Part shown: in pieces, positions 53,006 to 61,604 of the stretch
How positions within the stretch are numbered: the stretch's first letter is position 1
How the letters are laid out: every line of letters starts with the position of its first letter
Assembly (NCBI GenBank): GCA_026314275.1
Contig: CP111109.1
Span: 1,550,001 to 1,614,000 of the forward strand
DNA length: 64,000 bases
Direction: 5' to 3'
Source of the DNA: JAGOEY01 sp017997515
GTDB taxonomy: Bacteria; Pseudomonadota; Gammaproteobacteria; Burkholderiales; Burkholderiaceae_C
Translations under genes and position numbers: made by a program
The notes under the pieces: generated by a model
What the model saw: the letters and a program-made list of their open reading frames with translations, nothing else
Told to the model about the DNA's origin: nothing
Database searches by the model: none

Positions 53006-54481
53006 ATGCTGCAATCCATCGAAGCCCGCACCGGCCAACCCGTCGGCGACGCCTGGCCCGAATCGTCCCTGGCCGACATCCACCGTGCCGCACACACCGC
53101 AGCGGCTGTGGCAGGCAACTTTGCCGCAAGCTCTGCGGCCGAACGAGCGTCCCTGCTGCGCGCCCTGGCGGCGGCGCTGGAGGCTGACCGCGAACCTATC
53201 GTCGCGCTGGCAGACCGCGAAACCGGCCTGGGCCTGCCGCGCCTGAACGGTGAGCTGGACCGCACCACCTTCCAGCTGCGCGGTTTTGCCGACGTGCTGG
53301 AGCGTGGCGACATCCACGCCGCCGTCGACGATGAAGCTATCGCAGGGGCTCCACCGGTGGGCCGCCCGCACCTGACGCGTGTGCGGGTGCCACTGGGCCC
53401 GGTCGCCATGTTCTCGGCCAGCAACTTTCCGTTTGCGTTTTCGGTGCTGGGCGGGGACACCGCGTCTGCGCTGGCCGCTGGCTGCCCGGTGGTCGTGAAG
53501 GGCCACCCGGCACACCCGGCGCTGTCGCTCCACACGGCAGCACTGGCGCATGCAGTTGTTGCTGCGCAGGGCCTGCCCGCAGGTGTGTTCCAGTTTGTGG
53601 AAGGTGGCTCGATCGAAGTGGGTGTGGCGCTGGTGCAGGCGCCCGAAATCACCTCGGTGGCGTTCACCGGTTCGTTCAAGGGCGGCACGGCGCTGGCGCG
53701 TATTGCAGGTGAACGTGCGCGCCCGATTCCGTTTTACGGCGAGCTGGGTTCGGTCAACCCGCTGGTGGTGCTGCCTGCAGCCATTGCCCAAAACGGCACC
53801 GCGCTGGCCGCCACGCTGGCCGGGTCGATCTGCCTGGGTGCAGGCCAGTTCTGCACCAGCCCCGGTGTGATCCTGGTGCCTGCCGATGCGGCAGGTGACG
53901 GCTTTGTGAGCGCGTTTGCCCAGGCGCTGCAAGCCCTGCAGCCCCACGCCATGTTGTCCGCCGCGATCCGCGCCACGTTCGACCGCGGTGTGGCGCAGTG
54001 GCGCGCTGCGCCGCAGCTGAAGCCGCTGGTCAACGACACCGCAGACGCCGCCACACTGGCCCCACGCCCGTTCCTGGCCGAGGTGTCAGCCGCCGACTTC
54101 ATCGCCAGCCACGTGTTGCATGAAGAGGTGTTTGGCTCGGCAGCGCTGGTGGTGCGGGTGGCATCGGTGAATGAGGCCATCGCCGTGCTGGAGTCGGTGG
54201 GCGGCTCACTCACCGTCACGCTGTGGGGTGCGGAAAGTGAGAGCGACGACACCCGCCGCCTGGTGCGTGTGGCCACACAGACCGCAGGCCGTGTGTTGTT
54301 CAGCGGTGTGCCCACCGGTGTTGCCGTGGCGGCAGCGCAGCAGCATGGCGGGCCGTACCCCGCATCGACGCAACCTTTCACCACATCGGTGGGTTACGCG
54401 GCCGTGGACCGCTTCCTGCGACCCGTGGCGCTGCAGGACGCACCCGCATGGCTGACGGCACGCAAAGGTGTGCCCTGCTGA
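53006..54481 (+). CDS. Aldehyde dehydrogenase, alpha-ketoglutarate-semialdehyde dehydrogenase-like
   Basis: Start at ATG 53006 (MLQSIEARTGQPVGDAWPE), 491 residues. ALDH features: FSASNFPFAFSVLGGDTASALAAG, VVKGHPAHP, VAFTGSFKGG, FYGELGSVNPLVVLP with the catalytic glutamate, and the nucleophile cysteine in GAGQFCTSPG. The cluster VLHEEVFGSAALVV and the HGGPYPAS tail place it with NADP-dependent 2,5-dioxovalerate (alpha-ketoglutarate semialdehyde) dehydrogenases. These complete catabolism of glucarate, galactarate or pentonates to 2-oxoglutarate, which fits the dehydratase at 47185. Confidence 0.87.
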   Translation: MLQSIEARTGQPVGDAWPESSLADIHRAAHTAAAVAGNFAASSAAERASLLRALAAALEADREPIVALADRETGLGLPRLNGELDRTTFQLRGFADVLERGDIHAAVDDEAIAGAPPVGRPHLTRVRVPLGPVAMFSASNFPFAFSVLGGDTASALAAGCPVVVKGHPAHPALSLHTAALAHAVVAAQGLPAGVFQFVEGGSIEVGVALVQAPEITSVAFTGSFKGGTALARIAGERARPIPFYGELGSVNPLVVLPAAIAQNGTALAATLAGSICLGAGQFCTSPGVILVPADAAGDGFVSAFAQALQALQPHAMLSAAIRATFDRGVAQWRAAPQLKPLVNDTADAATLAPRPFLAEVSAADFIASHVLHEEVFGSAALVVRVASVNEAIAVLESVGGSLTVTLWGAESESDDTRRLVRVATQTAGRVLFSGVPTGVAVAAAQQHGGPYPASTQPFTTSVGYAAVDRFLRPVALQDAPAWLTARKGVPC

Positions 54482-54491
54482 TTTGGCTTTT

Positions 54492-56078
54492 TCAGTACCC
54501 CACCGCCATGCCGTCGCGTCGGCCATCTGAACCGGCGGCGTAGGCCACTTCGTCACCCGGCAAACAGGCGGCCAGCTGTGCGCTGCCAAAGTCCAGGTTG
54601 CCGGGCGGCAGCACTTGGGGCGTGTGGCCCATGGCCTGCAAACCCTCCACCACGGCGGGCGGCACCGTGGGTTCCAGCGTCAAAGCCGCCGCGTCGTTAA
54701 TGCGCCAGCGGGGCGCATCGGCGCAGGCCTGCGGGTTCAGCCCTTCCACCACATGCCGCAGCACCATCTGTACGTGACCCTGGGCCTGCATGTTGCCGCC
54801 CATCACACCAAAGGCCATGGCGGGCTGGCCGTCCTTCGTGAGGAACGCGGGGATGATGCTGTGCAGCGGCCGTTTGCCGCCGCCCACTTCGTTGGGGTGG
54901 CCGGGTGTGGTGACAAAACCCGTGCCCCGGTTGTGCAGCGCAATGCCCGTGCCGGGCACCACCACGCCCGAGCCAAAACCCCGGTAGTTGGACTGGATGA
55001 AAGACACCATGCGCCCCTGTGAGTCGGCCGCACACAGGTACACGGTGCCGCCACTGGCCGGGGTGCCTGCGGTGTGCTGGCCCGCACGCTGCGGGTTGAT
55101 GCACCGCGCACGCTGCTGCAGGTAGCTGCTGTCGAGCAGCTGTGCGGCGGTGACGTGCATATGGGCGGGGTCGGCCACGTGCGTGTGCAGGTCGGCAAAT
55201 GCGAGTCGCATGGCTTCCAACTCCAGGTGCATGCGTGCGGCGGAGCCTGCGGGGGCGTCCTCAAACGGCAGGTGCTCCAACATGCCCAGCGCCATCAACG
55301 CGGCCAGGCCGACGCCGTTGGGCGGGATCTCATGCACCGTGTGGCCGCGAAACGGCACGGCGACGGGCTCAACCCAGTCGGCCTGGTGGTTGGCCAAATC
55401 GACCGCCGACAGCGCCGCGCCGTGTTGTGCGGCAAAACCGGTAATGGCCTGCGCCAGGCGGCCCCGGTAGAAGGATTCACCCCGGGTGGCGGCAATGTCA
55501 GCCAGTGTGTCGGCCTGGTCGGCAAAACGCCAGATCTCGCCCACGGCGGGTGCGCGGCCGCGCGGCATAAATGCTTCAAAGCCGGGGTACATGTGCAGGT
55601 CACGCACCGACTGCGCCCACTGCTGTGCAATGACGGGGCTGACCGGGAAGCCGTCGCGCGCGTGGCGGATCGCATCGGTGAACAGGTCGGCAAATGGCAG
55701 TGCACCAAAGCGCTTGGACAAGGCCACCCAGCCCGACACCTGGCCGGGCACGGTGACACTGTCCCAGCCGCGAGCGGGAATGGCGTCCAGCCCCTTAAAA
55801 CGCCCCGGGTTCCAGGCGGCCGGGGCGCGGCCCGATGCGTTGAGCCCGTGCAAACGCCCGTCTGCCCACACCTGTGCAAACGCGTCGCCGCCGATGCCGT
55901 TCATGACCGGCTCCACCACCGTGAGGGTGATGGCCGCAGCCAGCGCCGCGTCGATGGCGTTGCCGCCCCGGGCAAATGCTGCGGCGCCGGCCTGCGCGGC
56001 CAGGGGTTGCGAGGTGGCGATGACGTTGCGCGCCAAAACGGGTTGGCGGCTGCCTGCTGCGGAGGGTGTCCAGTGCAT
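54492..56078 (-). CDS. Gamma-glutamyltransferase family protein
   Basis: 528 residues from ATG 56078. Family pattern: NVIATSQPLAAQAGAAAFARGGNAIDAALAAA, NGIGGDAFAQVW, DSVTVPGQVSGWVAL. The autoprocessing and nucleophile threonine is probably the T in SGGTVYLCAAD, followed by VSFIQSNYRGFGSGVVVPGTG and NRGTGFV. There is no obvious signal peptide, which separates it from secreted Ggt and places it with cytosolic GGT-like amidohydrolases. The substrate may be glutathione-like or another gamma-glutamyl amide. Confidence 0.87.
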   Translation of the reverse strand: MHWTPSAAGSRQPVLARNVIATSQPLAAQAGAAAFARGGNAIDAALAAAITLTVVEPVMNGIGGDAFAQVWADGRLHGLNASGRAPAAWNPGRFKGLDAIPARGWDSVTVPGQVSGWVALSKRFGALPFADLFTDAIRHARDGFPVSPVIAQQWAQSVRDLHMYPGFEAFMPRGRAPAVGEIWRFADQADTLADIAATRGESFYRGRLAQAITGFAAQHGAALSAVDLANHQADWVEPVAVPFRGHTVHEIPPNGVGLAALMALGMLEHLPFEDAPAGSAARMHLELEAMRLAFADLHTHVADPAHMHVTAAQLLDSSYLQQRARCINPQRAGQHTAGTPASGGTVYLCAADSQGRMVSFIQSNYRGFGSGVVVPGTGIALHNRGTGFVTTPGHPNEVGGGKRPLHSIIPAFLTKDGQPAMAFGVMGGNMQAQGHVQMVLRHVVEGLNPQACADAPRWRINDAAALTLEPTVPPAVVEGLQAMGHTPQVLPPGNLDFGSAQLAACLPGDEVAYAAGSDGRRDGMAVGY

Positions 56079-56161
56079 GGGGAGTGTCCAGGTTGCGAGT
56101 GGGCCATGGTAAGCCGCGCCGATATGATTCTTGCTTCACCACGCCACTGCCTGCCAACACC

Positions 56162-56563
56162 ATGCTGAACTCCTTGCCCCCTTTCCTGGTCGACTGGGCC
56201 GTCACCGCTGTGTCGCTGTGGGTGGCGAGCCACTTGTTCCGCGGGCTCAAGTTTGAGAGCACGGGCGCGCTGGTGGTGTCTGCGCTGCTGCTGGGCTTTG
56301 CGAATGCGATCGTCAAGCCGCTGCTGATCATCCTCACGCTGCCACTGACGTTGCTGACGCTGGGGCTGTTTCTGCTGGTCATCAACGCGCTGATGATTTT
56401 GCTGGTGTCGGCGCTGGTGCGCGGCTTCAAGGTGTCGGGCTTCTGGACGGCGTTTTTTGCCAGCATCTTTATCTCGCTGCTGGGCCTGGCCATGGGGGTG
56501 ATGCTGGGTGGCAGTGACCCGGCCACCACGATTCAAATGCCAAAAAACGGCACCTGGTTATAG
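56162..56563 (+). CDS. Phage-holin-like 4-TMS membrane protein (DUF/holin superfamily IV)
   Basis: Start at ATG 56162 (MLNSLPPFLVDWAVTAVSL), 133 residues. Four hydrophobic helices are separated by short polar turns, with the family signature GFANAIVKPLLIILTLPLTLLTLGLF and LVINALMILLVSALV. These proteins are annotated as phage holin family but are common chromosomal membrane proteins of unknown function. The TAG stop forms the edge of an R2 repeat. Confidence 0.82.
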   Translation: MLNSLPPFLVDWAVTAVSLWVASHLFRGLKFESTGALVVSALLLGFANAIVKPLLIILTLPLTLLTLGLFLLVINALMILLVSALVRGFKVSGFWTAFFASIFISLLGLAMGVMLGGSDPATTIQMPKNGTWL

Positions 56564-56663
56564 GCACACCCCCAGGCTTCGCGGACTTCGTTCCGCTACT
56601 CCTCCCCCCTTGCAGGGGGCGCCACCAGCGGCCTGGCAAAGCCAGTGCCGCGGTGCCTGCTGG
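56563..56663 (-). repeat. R2 dispersed repeat abutting the stop of the holin-like gene
   Basis: Begins GGCACACCCCCAGGCTTCGC right at the TAG, contains CCCCCCTTGCAGGGGGC, and ends CCGCGGTGCCTGCTGG. Orientation is opposite to the copy at 43082. Confidence 0.7.
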
Positions 56664-56699
56664 CAAATACCGGTGATTTGCCACGGGCTGGGCAGCTTC

Positions 56700-56765
56700 T
56701 TTAAAACAAAACCACCTCTAGCGCCCGGTGGACGTGCGCAGACAGCTACCAAAACAGTAGCAAAC
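56700..56765 (-). repeat. R1 dispersed repeat
   Basis: On the minus strand TTTGCTACTGTTTTGGTAGC, then TGTCTGCGCACGTCCACCGG and GCGCTAGAGGTGGTTTTG. It lies about 36 bp from the R2 copy, in the same relative order and orientation as at 42974-43182. Confidence 0.7.
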
Positions 56766-56833
56766 ACAAACTCCAGGGTGGGCGCACCACAAGGGTGCAA
56801 AAATACGCGCCTTACCCATCCAGAGGAGTTTCC

Positions 56834-58132
56834 ATGTCCGAGTCGTATTTCCCCCGCTGGCGCGAGGTCACGCCCGCTGAAGGTGCCGTGGTGGCACCTG
56901 ACGAGCGCCTGTCCTGGCCGCATACCGGGGTGATGGGGGTGCAGCATGTGATCGCCATGTTTGGCGCCAACGTGCTGGCCCCGATCCTGATGGGGTTCGA
57001 CCCGAACATCGCGATTCTGATGAGCGGTATCGGCACGCTGATCTTCTTTCTCATCACCGGCGGGCGGGTGCCGAGTTACCTCGGGTCGAGTTTTGCATTC
57101 ATCGGTGTGGTGATTGCCGCCACGGCCTACGCGGGCAAGGGGCCCAATGCCAACATCGGTGTGGCGCTGGGAGGCATCGTGGCCTGCGGGGTGGTGTATG
57201 TGGTGATTGGTGCCATCGTGCAGGCCATTGGCACGGGGTGGATTGAACGCTTCATGCCGCCGGTGGTGACGGGCGCGGTGGTGGCCGTCATCGGGCTGAA
57301 CCTCGCGGGTATTCCGATCAAGAACATGGCCGCGAGCAATTTTGATGCGTGGATGCAGGTGGTGACTTTTGTGAGTGTGGGCCTGGTGGCTGTGCTGACA
57401 CGCGGCATGCTGCAGCGCCTGCTGATCCTTGTGGGCCTGCTGGTCGCCAGCGTCATCTACGCCGTACTGACCAATGGCATGGGCCTGGGCAAACCGCTGG
57501 ACCTGAGTGGTATTGCCAACGCGGCCTGGCTAGGCCTGCCCAGCTTCACCGCGCCGGTGTTCGACACCAACGCGATGCTGCTGATTGCCCCCGTCGCCAT
57601 CATCCTGGTGGCAGAGAACCTGGGCCACCTGAAGGCCGTGACGGCCATGACCGGGCGCAACCTGGACCCGTACATGGGCCGCGCATTCATCGGTGACGGT
57701 GTGGCCACCATTGTGTCGGGTGGTGTAGGTGGCACGGGTGTGACCACCTATGCAGAGAACATCGGTGTGATGGCCGTGACCAAGATCTATTCCACCGCCG
57801 TGTTTATGGTGGCCGCGTTGATCGCCATCCTGCTGGGCTTCAGCCCCAAGTTTGGCGCCGTGATCCAGGCCATTCCGCTGCCGGTGATGGGTGGTGTGTC
57901 CATCGTGGTGTTTGGCCTGATCGCCGTGGCCGGTGCCAAGATCTGGGTGGACAACAAGGTGGACTTTTCGCAGAACAAAAACCTGATCGTCGCGGCCATC
58001 ACGCTGATCCTGGGCACGGGTGACTTCACGCTCAAGTTTGGTGGGTTTGCGCTGGGTGGGATTGGGACTGCGACGTTTGGGGCGATCCTGCTGTATGCGC
58101 TGCTGAACCGGGGGCAACGCAGCACGCGCTAA
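56834..58132 (+). CDS. Uracil-xanthine permease family (NCS2) nucleobase transporter
   Basis: Start at ATG 56834 behind GAGGAG, 432 residues. The NCS2 signature is visible: VMGVQHVIAMFGANVLAPIL, SYLGSSFAFIGVV with the substrate-binding segment, PPVVTGAVVAVIGLNLA, and the family motif region VAENLGHLKAVTAMTGRN, followed by VGGTGVTTYAENIGVMAVTK. It has 12-14 membrane helices and imports uracil (UraA/RutG-like) or another base by proton symport. Substrate is inferred from overall similarity to the uracil branch. Confidence 0.88.
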   Translation: MSESYFPRWREVTPAEGAVVAPDERLSWPHTGVMGVQHVIAMFGANVLAPILMGFDPNIAILMSGIGTLIFFLITGGRVPSYLGSSFAFIGVVIAATAYAGKGPNANIGVALGGIVACGVVYVVIGAIVQAIGTGWIERFMPPVVTGAVVAVIGLNLAGIPIKNMAASNFDAWMQVVTFVSVGLVAVLTRGMLQRLLILVGLLVASVIYAVLTNGMGLGKPLDLSGIANAAWLGLPSFTAPVFDTNAMLLIAPVAIILVAENLGHLKAVTAMTGRNLDPYMGRAFIGDGVATIVSGGVGGTGVTTYAENIGVMAVTKIYSTAVFMVAALIAILLGFSPKFGAVIQAIPLPVMGGVSIVVFGLIAVAGAKIWVDNKVDFSQNKNLIVAAITLILGTGDFTLKFGGFALGGIGTATFGAILLYALLNRGQRSTR

Positions 58133-58142
58133 ACGCCTGACC

Positions 58143-59513
58143 CTATTGCCCACCCCGCCACAGTGGATCGTCCGCTGGCCCCGCGCGGGGCGGCGTCTTG
58201 GGCGCGGACGGTGTGGCAGCCGGTGCACCATCTCCAAAAATTTTCCCCAGCGTGGCCCCAATCCGTGCGCCCAGCGCGGTGCCCACACCTGGCAACACCG
58301 CCGTGCCCGCCACCGCACCGGCCACCGTGCCGCCCGACACCGACACGGTGGGGGCCTGCACGGGGCCCTGCACCCGCAGAGGCACACCGACCAAACCATC
58401 CACCAGGTCGATGGCCAGGGTCGCATCAATCTGCCGGTTCGCCAACGTCGCCTCGCCCGACAGCCCCAGCATGCCGGAGCGGGCCTGCAGCGCGGTGAAC
58501 CGGGTCACCATGCCGTCAGGCGTGTTTTGCGTCTCCATCTGGCCGCTCAGGCTGTTGAGTGTGGTGCTGCCCGCATGGTCGCGGCCCAGGGTGCGCACGG
58601 CTTTGTTCAGGTCAAACCGCAGCACGGTGGCCGGAGCCATGTGCAGGGTGCTGCGGGTCTGTAGCGACTGCGCCAGCGCACCCACGCCCGGCCCCTGGGT
58701 GGTCAGCGTGGTGCTGCCCGAAGCCTTGCCCGCCACGGGTGAGCGGCGGTTAAAGGCGGCCATGGTGCTGGCCACCTCGATAGCCTGCGGGCTGAGCTGG
58801 CCGTCCAGGCGCAGCGCTCCGTCGGCAGCGGTGTGTAACGCCACATCGCCGTCGGCAGTGCCACCGCCCAGCTGGATCTCAGTGCGCCAGCGGTCTTGTG
58901 CGCCAAGCCGGGTCAATGTAAGTGTGGCGGCGGGGGTGAAGCCGGGGCGGCGGATCTGCGCGATGCGGGGCCGCCAGGCCGGGTCAAAGTCGGCCTCACC
59001 TGCGTAGTCCACCGCGATGCCGGTGCGCGAAACCCAGGTCACGTCGCGGAACTGCAGGTGGGCCAGGGGTGTGGCAGCAGACTGGGCGTCCGGCAACGCG
59101 CCCACATCGCCAGCTCCCGTGCCACCTTGGCCCAACCCACGCAATGACAGCTGCGGCACGGTGGCCCCGTCAACTTCCACCCGCTCCAGCGCCAGCGGCC
59201 CGCGCAACAGGCTGCCAAGGCGCGGAGTCAGTGTGACCTGGCGCAACTGCACGGGCGCGGGTTGGTCGGTAGCCACATCGTTCAGCACCACCTGGGGGGT
59301 AGGCCACAGCTGCCAATGCAGCGCACCCACCGCCACCTTGACACCCAGGCGTTCGGTGGCAGCGTCAGCCACCCGCTGGGCCAGCGCCTCGTCGGACGGC
59401 AGCCATGCCAGCAGCGCCGCACCGCCCACACCTACAACGGCCGCAGCGGCCAGCACACCACGGGCCCAGCGCGGCAGCCGCTGCGGGGGTTCGGGTTGCA
59501 TCAAAAGGGCCAT
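58143..59513 (-). CDS. AsmA-like protein
   Basis: Start at ATG 59513 (MALLMQPEPPQRL) or ATG 59501; 456 residues. A single N-terminal membrane helix (GVLAAAAVVGVGGAALLAWLP) is followed by the AsmA pattern: RLGVKVAVGALHWQLWPTPQVVLNDV, LLRGPLALERVEVDGA and the C-terminal AsmA_2 region (FDLNKAVRTLG, LSGEATLANRQIDATLAIDL). AsmA-like proteins span the periplasm and are linked to phospholipid transport to the outer membrane. The frame is open far upstream into other genes, which is not coding. Confidence 0.82.
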   Translation of the reverse strand: MALLMQPEPPQRLPRWARGVLAAAAVVGVGGAALLAWLPSDEALAQRVADAATERLGVKVAVGALHWQLWPTPQVVLNDVATDQPAPVQLRQVTLTPRLGSLLRGPLALERVEVDGATVPQLSLRGLGQGGTGAGDVGALPDAQSAATPLAHLQFRDVTWVSRTGIAVDYAGEADFDPAWRPRIAQIRRPGFTPAATLTLTRLGAQDRWRTEIQLGGGTADGDVALHTAADGALRLDGQLSPQAIEVASTMAAFNRRSPVAGKASGSTTLTTQGPGVGALAQSLQTRSTLHMAPATVLRFDLNKAVRTLGRDHAGSTTLNSLSGQMETQNTPDGMVTRFTALQARSGMLGLSGEATLANRQIDATLAIDLVDGLVGVPLRVQGPVQAPTVSVSGGTVAGAVAGTAVLPGVGTALGARIGATLGKIFGDGAPAATPSAPKTPPRAGPADDPLWRGGQ

Positions 59514-59627
59514 AACCGCCAAGCGTACCCAATTGGCCTGCACCCAGGCGTAGGCCAGCGCCGCAAGCGACAAACAACGTACGGTTCCCCGCCTATAGTG
59601 GTGCATCTCCCAACCACCCTGACACCC

Positions 59628-60050
59628 ATGTCCATCTGGAAAAAACCCATCTCCCTCGAAAGCCTGAACGCCAGCAGCCGCGGCACCGCCATGGAGCATC
59701 TGGGTATCGAGTTCACTGAATTTGGCGACGACTTCCTGCGCGGGCGGGTGCCGGTGGACCACCGCACGGTGCAGCCTTTTGGCCTGTTGCACGGCGGCGT
59801 GTCCGTGGTGCTGGCCGAATCGCTGGGCTCGGTGGGCGCCATGTTTGCGTGCCCCGAAGGCCACCGCGGCGTGGGCCTGGACATCAACGCCAACCACCTG
59901 CGTGGCGCCACGTCCGGCTGGGTCACGGGCACGGCACGGGCAGTCCACATTGGCCGCACGACACACGTTTGGCAGATCGACATGGTGAACGACGCGGGTG
60001 AACTGACCTGTGTGTCGCGTATCACCATGGCGATCCTGGCACCGAGGTAG
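59628..60050 (+). CDS. Hotdog-fold thioesterase (PaaI/EntH-like)
   Basis: 140 residues from ATG 59628 (MSIWKKPISLESLNASSRG). PVDHRTVQPFGLLHGGVSVVLAE carries the hotdog catalytic motif, with H and G of HGG and the glutamate in VLAES, followed by GLDINANHLRGA. EntH/YdiI-like enzymes hydrolyse aromatic or hydroxynaphthoyl-CoA and proofread acyl thioesters. The TAG stop again borders an R2 repeat. Confidence 0.88.
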   Translation: MSIWKKPISLESLNASSRGTAMEHLGIEFTEFGDDFLRGRVPVDHRTVQPFGLLHGGVSVVLAESLGSVGAMFACPEGHRGVGLDINANHLRGATSGWVTGTARAVHIGRTTHVWQIDMVNDAGELTCVSRITMAILAPR

Positions 60051-60141
60051 GGCACACCCCCAGGCTTCGCTTCGCTCTCGCCTACCCCCTTGCAGGGGGC
60101 GATACCTGCGGACTGGCGGAGCCAGATCCGCGGTATCTGCT
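60051..60141 (-). repeat. R2 dispersed repeat abutting the thioesterase stop
   Basis: Begins GGCACACCCCCAGGCTTCGC immediately after TAG, contains CCCCCTTGCAGGGGGC and ends near CCGCGGTATCTGCTGG. The whole gap 60051-60442 holds this R2, the R1 at 60196 and the leader of the LysR gene; no other gene is seen. Confidence 0.7.
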
Positions 60142-60195
60142 GGAAGAGCCCGTGCGCGTCGCATGCGGCGGGTTGTTTTGGGCTGAATTGCCCGC

Positions 60196-60265
60196 TCTTT
60201 AAGCGTAAAAATAGCCTCTAATGCACAGTAGACGAGCGCCAATAGCTTCTATTTTTATAGCAAAC
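60196..60265 (-). repeat. R1 dispersed repeat
   Basis: On the minus strand TTTGCTATAAAAATAGAAGC, then TATTGGCGCTCGTCTACTGT and GCATTAGAGGCTATTTTTAC. Same R1-then-R2 arrangement on the minus strand as at 56563-56765. Confidence 0.7.
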
Positions 60266-60442
60266 AGCATTTCCATGCGGCCTTGGCAGCACCTACTTTT
60301 CGCCCGCGAGTTATACGCAACATTCGCGCCTTCTTTGGCCGCATAGATGTTTAGGTTATTTTGAACCAACGAATCAGTTGTTTTCAAAATCCGCCTGGCT
60401 CCCCACAATCCGGGTCTTTGCCTGAACTGTGCCTGCCTTGCC

Positions 60443-61387
60443 ATGAACTTCCAACAACTGCGCTCCGTGCGGGAAACCGTGCGTTGCGGCTTCAACCTGA
60501 CCGAGGTGGCGCATGTGCTGCACACCTCGCAGCCAGGGGTGAGCCGGCAGATCCGCGAGCTGGAGGATGAGCTGGGTATCGCCCTGTTTGTGCGTGCGGG
60601 CAAGCGGCTGACGGGTATGACGGAACCCGGCCACCACGTGTTGCCCATCATCGAACGTATCCTGCAGGACAGCAGCAACCTGCGCCAGGCCAGCCAGGAG
60701 TTTGCGGCGCAGCAAAACGGCACGCTGTCGATTGCAGCCACCCATTCGCAGGCGCGTTATGCGCTGCCCACGGCGGTGCAGGAGTTCCGGCTGCAGTTCC
60801 CCAACGTGAAGCTGCATTTGCACCAAGGCTCGCCGCGCCAGGTGGCCGAGATGTTGCTGTCGGGGGAAGCCGACGTGGGTATCGCCACGGAGGCGCTGGC
60901 CCAATTTGACGAGCTGGTGGCCCTGCCCTGCTACCGCTGGACACATTCGGTCATCGTGCCGCCCGGGCACCGTCTGCTGGACGGGCCGCTGACGCTGGAA
61001 CGGCTGGCAGCATTCCCGCTGATCACCTACGACACAGGCTTCACCGGGCGCACCCACATTGACGACGCGTTTGCGCAGCGCCAACTCACGCCCAACATCG
61101 TGCTCGCGGCCATGGATGCAGACGTGATCAAGACCTATGTCGAGCTGGGCATGGGGGTGGGCCTGGTGGCGTCCATCGCGTTTGAATCGGAGCGCGACAC
61201 CGCCCTGCGCGCCATCGACGCGGGCAGCCTGTTCGGCATCAACGTCACCCGGCTGGCAGTACGCAAAGGCACCTACCTGCGCAGCTTTGTGTATGCGTTC
61301 ATCGAGTCATTTGCCCCCACACTGAACCGCGCCGTCGTGGAAGGCGCGCTCGTGGGTGACACCGAAGCCTCCCACTACGAGATCTGA
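60443..61387 (+). CDS. LysR-family regulator, CysB/Cbl-like
   Basis: 314 residues from ATG 60443. MNFQQLRSVRETVRCGFNLTEVA, then HTSQPGVSRQIRELEDELG is the CysB-type HTH, which differs from ordinary LysR by the LR-VRE start. The effector domain has LSIAATHSQARYALP and ADVGIATEAL, the sulfate or acetylserine-binding region of CysB proteins, and ends FAPTLNR. It would activate sulfur assimilation or a related uptake system. It precedes a Bug receptor gene by 217 bp, but a long hairpin lies between them. Confidence 0.88.
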   Translation: MNFQQLRSVRETVRCGFNLTEVAHVLHTSQPGVSRQIRELEDELGIALFVRAGKRLTGMTEPGHHVLPIIERILQDSSNLRQASQEFAAQQNGTLSIAATHSQARYALPTAVQEFRLQFPNVKLHLHQGSPRQVAEMLLSGEADVGIATEALAQFDELVALPCYRWTHSVIVPPGHRLLDGPLTLERLAAFPLITYDTGFTGRTHIDDAFAQRQLTPNIVLAAMDADVIKTYVELGMGVGLVASIAFESERDTALRAIDAGSLFGINVTRLAVRKGTYLRSFVYAFIESFAPTLNRAVVEGALVGDTEASHYEI

Positions 61388-61406
61388 CACAGCCCCAGCC
61401 CGCCCC

Positions 61407-61512
61407 GGGTTGGGGGCACCGGGCGGCTGGCGCAGCAAAGTCAAGGCGGAGGGGCGTGCGCAGCACGCACCGGGGGACATGCGCTGCGCCAGCCGCCCGG
61501 GGTCCCCGACCC
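61407..61512. repeat. Long imperfect inverted repeat between the LysR and Bug genes
   Basis: Two 30-bp arms (61407-61436 and 61483-61512) pair with a few mismatches; the perfect core is GGGCGGCTGGCGCAGC / GCTGCGCCAGCCGCCC. The 46-nt centre includes a smaller hairpin GCGTGC-GCA-GCACGC. No T-run follows. It could be a transcription barrier, a processed RNA structure or a palindromic repeat unit. Confidence 0.7.
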
Positions 61513-61604
61513 CGCCGCAACAGCCATGCATACAATGACCCGCTCTGTGTGCCACCGGGCCGCCCGGTGCTCCCGCTGCCCCATCCCTCAGGAGACAACC
61601 CACC

